DNA from: Lysinibacillus telephonicus
GTDB taxonomy: Bacteria; Bacillota; Bacilli; Bacillales_A; Planococcaceae
Assembly: GCF_003966145.1 (NCBI RefSeq)
Contig: NZ_RXNR01000027.1
Coordinates: 1-54,450, forward strand
Length of the DNA stretch: 54,450 nucleotides
Direction of reading: 5' to 3'
In this document: piece by piece, positions 54,444 to 54,450 of the stretch
Layout of the letters: each line of letters opens with the position of its first letter
How positions within the stretch are numbered: position 1 is the stretch's first letter
Position numbers and translations under genes: made by a program
Notes under the pieces: model-generated
Told to the model about the DNA's origin: nothing
Database searches by the model: none
Seen by the model: only the letters and a program-made list of their open reading frames with translations

Positions 54444-54450
54444 ATGGAGG
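54444..54450 (+). CDS. Start of a gene running off the window
   Basis: ATGGAGG at the right edge is preceded by GGGAGG eight bases upstream. An inverted repeat CTAGT-AA-ACTAG (54403-54414) lies upstream in the region 54335-54443, which could be an operator. Product cannot be told. Confidence 0.4.

Overview
The window is AT-rich DNA with strong purine-rich ribosome binding sites and frequent TTG/GTG starts. It carries a ger spore-germination operon, a ribose operon in the order rbsRKDACB, a type II pantothenate kinase (coaW), the ABC-F factor yfmR and cvfC. Together these point to a spore-forming member of the Bacillales, most likely Planococcaceae (Lysinibacillus/Solibacillus-like). The family-level placement is inference. 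I saw no rRNA, tRNA, CRISPR array, transposase or phage gene.

Layout. 0-8.2 kb: yfmR-cvfC, an Lrp-type regulator divergent from an Old Yellow Enzyme, a GNAT enzyme, and an MmyB-type regulator divergent from an extra FabF-like ketoacyl-ACP synthase. 8.5-13.3 kb: an autoregulated tetR plus cystine-type ABC importer operon reading toward an OsmC protein, a YpgQ-like HD hydrolase and a DoxX protein. 13.3-19.1 kb: the complete rbs operon with three LacI-type operator-like sites upstream. 19.3-25.1 kb: a variable island of small membrane or secreted proteins (DUF4306, DUF192, DUF3784, DUF4362/DUF3221), a catalytically dead MraY/WecA-like protein, and three decayed genes. 25.3-31.2 kb: fhs, a cold-shock gene, a membrane-tethered PstS-like protein, VOC, YbaK/EbsC and quinone oxidoreductase genes. 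31.8-35.4 kb: gerA/B/C-type germination receptor operon. 35.6-43.6 kb: membrane protein, aldehyde dehydrogenase, CAP-domain secreted protein, MFS exporter, stand-alone CoaB-like protein, LysR/EamA pair. 44.1-50.2 kb: SEC-C protein with a cyclin/TFIIB-like C-terminus, a structured repeat, a small zinc finger, RNase HI, coaW, an exonuclease gene cut by an in-frame amber codon, a squalene/phytoene synthase relative, a candidate ncRNA and a tiny spore-type protein. 50.3-54.4 kb: yaiI/yqxD-dsdA, gdhA, a GC-rich palindromic repeat, a truncated YIP1 gene and the first codons of a further gene.

Genes that work together. RbsBAC import ribose, RbsD and RbsK convert it to ribose-5-phosphate, and RbsR controls them. 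The TetR/ABC cluster looks like one autoregulated amino-acid uptake unit. The three Ger proteins would form one nutrient receptor. CoaW and the CoaB-like protein act in CoA synthesis but lie in separate units.

The most notable signals are gene decay (five broken genes), several genes whose only RBS-supported start is a near-cognate codon (CTG, ATA, ATT), two intergenic repeat families, a terminator-linked CTGGGACATAA motif, and an orphan transcribed-looking region ending in a strong terminator. I did not find a clear new defence or mobile system. The best candidates for undescribed biology are the dead MraY-like protein, the MmyB-FabF pair, the SEC-C/cyclin-like protein and the putative ncRNA.
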